Of a DNA stretch of 30,804 nt, positions 29,930 through 30,804 are shown piece by piece. The notes below the pieces were generated by a model. That model saw nothing but the letters and a program-made list of their open reading frames with translations. It ran no database searches and was not told where the DNA came from. The translations under genes and the position numbers were made by a program. Within the stretch, counting starts at the first letter, position 1. Every line of letters starts with the position of its first letter. This stretch comes from Hofstenia miamia (taxonomy: Eukaryota > Xenacoelomorpha > Acoela). The stretch spans positions 1,485,071-1,515,874 of the forward strand of contig SCFE01000063.1 in NCBI GenBank assembly GCA_004352715.1, given 5' to 3'.

Positions 29930-30197
29930 TTGGCTTGGATAGTTTACGCTTTTGGCCAGGCGGATCTTCTACTTTTAATGTTTGCATCGACGCGCAATTG
30001 GTTTAACCCTACAAATTGTAATCATTTACAATTTTTGACATATAATGGGTCTTTTCTTAATGCTTTCAAAAGAAAACCCTTTAACTATTTCCATATTGAT
30101 ACATTCAAGAACTGTTCAAAGCTCACTGCCATTCGAGTTTATTTTTATGCTGCGTCTTTGCCAAATTCTTTTATTCCTTTATCCCAACGATCTTCTG

Positions 30198-30233
<36 letters not shown>

Positions 30234-30265
30234 ATGTGGCTGTGTTCAAACAGAAGTTGAAATAA
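29930..30265 (+). other. Coding-like frame, possibly LINE 3' end
   Basis: A 111-codon frame that includes FYAASLPNSFIPLSQRSSG and then the (AAT)n repeat translated as poly-Ile, followed by VAVFKQKLK. The 'lwnsLPnS' and 'FK-KL' pieces resemble the C-terminal end of LINE reverse transcriptase proteins, but the match is weak and the rest is not recognisable. Confidence 0.3.
30199..30232 (+). repeat. (AAT)n microsatellite
   Basis: About eleven perfect AAT units. The LINE tail at 12881-12899 has the same repeat unit, so this could mark another LINE 3' end. Confidence 0.9.
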
Positions 30266-30329
30266 TTTGCTGGTGATCTTTAGGTTAAAGTAAATTATAA
30301 TTGTGGAAACGAATGATATCAGATTTGTG

Positions 30330-30804
30330 CATATTGTAATGACAAGCCGTGCATGCATAAAATGCTTAAATGATTGTAATGATAATGAATTCATTAAATG
30401 TACAAACTGTGATAACATTCAACATAGTACATGCTCTAATTTAATCAAAACTACTGACAGCATTGGTTAGAAAAACTATTGATTTAAAAAACGATATTCT
30501 AGTTTGGTTATGTGAAAACTGTTCAACAAAACGACTATACAGTTTTGACAATGAAGAAATGTTTGTTGATCTCAAAGATAAAATAGCTAGAACTGGTGAA
30601 GAAATTGAAAAACTTCGTGAAGATATCAATAAATTTCATATGGATCTAAAACTGAAACCGGCAACAGATTCACCAGCATTTGAAGAGCTTCAAAAGATTT
30701 CTTCTGCTGTAAATAGATTGGAAAACAAAACCTGTTATAATTTACGTATAAATGGGTTGGTAGAAAGCACTGCAGAAGAAGAATTTAAAACAATAAGTGA
30801 GGTA
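30330..30804 (+). pseudogene. LINE ORF1 with PHD-like finger, runs off the window
   Basis: ORF1 proteins of CR1/Jockey-type LINEs bind RNA and accompany the reverse transcriptase. Here the order is ICAYCNDKPCMHK, then CLNDCNDNEFIKCTNCDNIQ followed by HSTC, and VWLCENC, giving a Cys4-His-Cys3 arrangement like a PHD finger. Next come a charged coiled-coil helix (DLKDKIARTGEEIEKLREDI) and another helix (FEELQKISSAVNRLENK). The segment CYNLRINGLVEST, the start of the RRM-like domain ('NLRI-Gl-E'), is last. A frameshift lies near 30380, and a stop or shift near 30470, after which the frame is open to the window end. The copy may be longer and could still be partly intact beyond the edge. Confidence 0.65.

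Noticed and set aside
28175-30804. Search for further helicase exons (Walker A, primase-like part) on the minus strand
   Set aside because: No GPTG-GKT-like or other family segment with splice borders was found. Those exons must lie outside the window.

Overview
This window looks like AT-rich nuclear DNA of a multicellular eukaryote, most likely an invertebrate animal. The grounds are spliced exons with GT/AG borders, animal-type DNA transposons (Merlin, Tc1/mariner, pogo-like, BED-finger hAT) and non-LTR retrotransposons. The species cannot be named from the sequence. There is no bacterial gene order, no rRNA or tRNA that I could recognise, and no CRISPR array.

The one host gene I can support is on the minus strand. 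It is the C-terminal part of a Twinkle-like mitochondrial replicative DNA helicase (DnaB/RecA-fold family). Exon 27974-28174 carries the Walker B-like VIDNL and the VAHPRK motif. The terminal exon 2174-2419 carries the QADNVIIL and KNRRFG segments and the stop. The two exons join in frame with no missing family segment, so 2420-27973 should be a single intron of about 25.5 kb. Exons further upstream (Walker A and primase-like part) are not in the window. The gene and its intron fill most of the window; 1-2173 lies downstream of it.

The intron is a transposon graveyard. In + order it holds a DD37D mariner (4377-5465), a BED-finger hAT fragment (6140-6421), a Merlin cluster with three broken transposases (8223-8840, 9478-10400, 13383-13972) and long shared terminal repeats (6475-6715, 9165-9330, inverted 14283-14490). 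A short hAT with perfect 8-bp target duplications (6873-7701), a Tc1 DD34E element with an assembly gap (10880-12241) and a LINE 3' end (12334-12900) are inserted among these. Then come a pogo-like non-autonomous element (15055-15664), a 2.2-kb direct duplication containing a dead hAT (16894-19155 and 20154-22363), three copies of a mariner-like element (22941-25223), and another hAT remnant (26228-27215).

Upstream of the visible helicase exons are a small pogo-like MITE (28237-28359), a diverged repeat pair, and the start of a LINE ORF1 with a PHD-like finger that runs off the window end. Every transposon reading frame I could recognise inside the intron lies on the + strand, antisense to the helicase. 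No intact new gene system was found. The most informative points are the helicase's giant intron, the strand bias of its insertions, the Merlin cluster with an in-frame 58-codon repeat, and the duplicated dead hAT.
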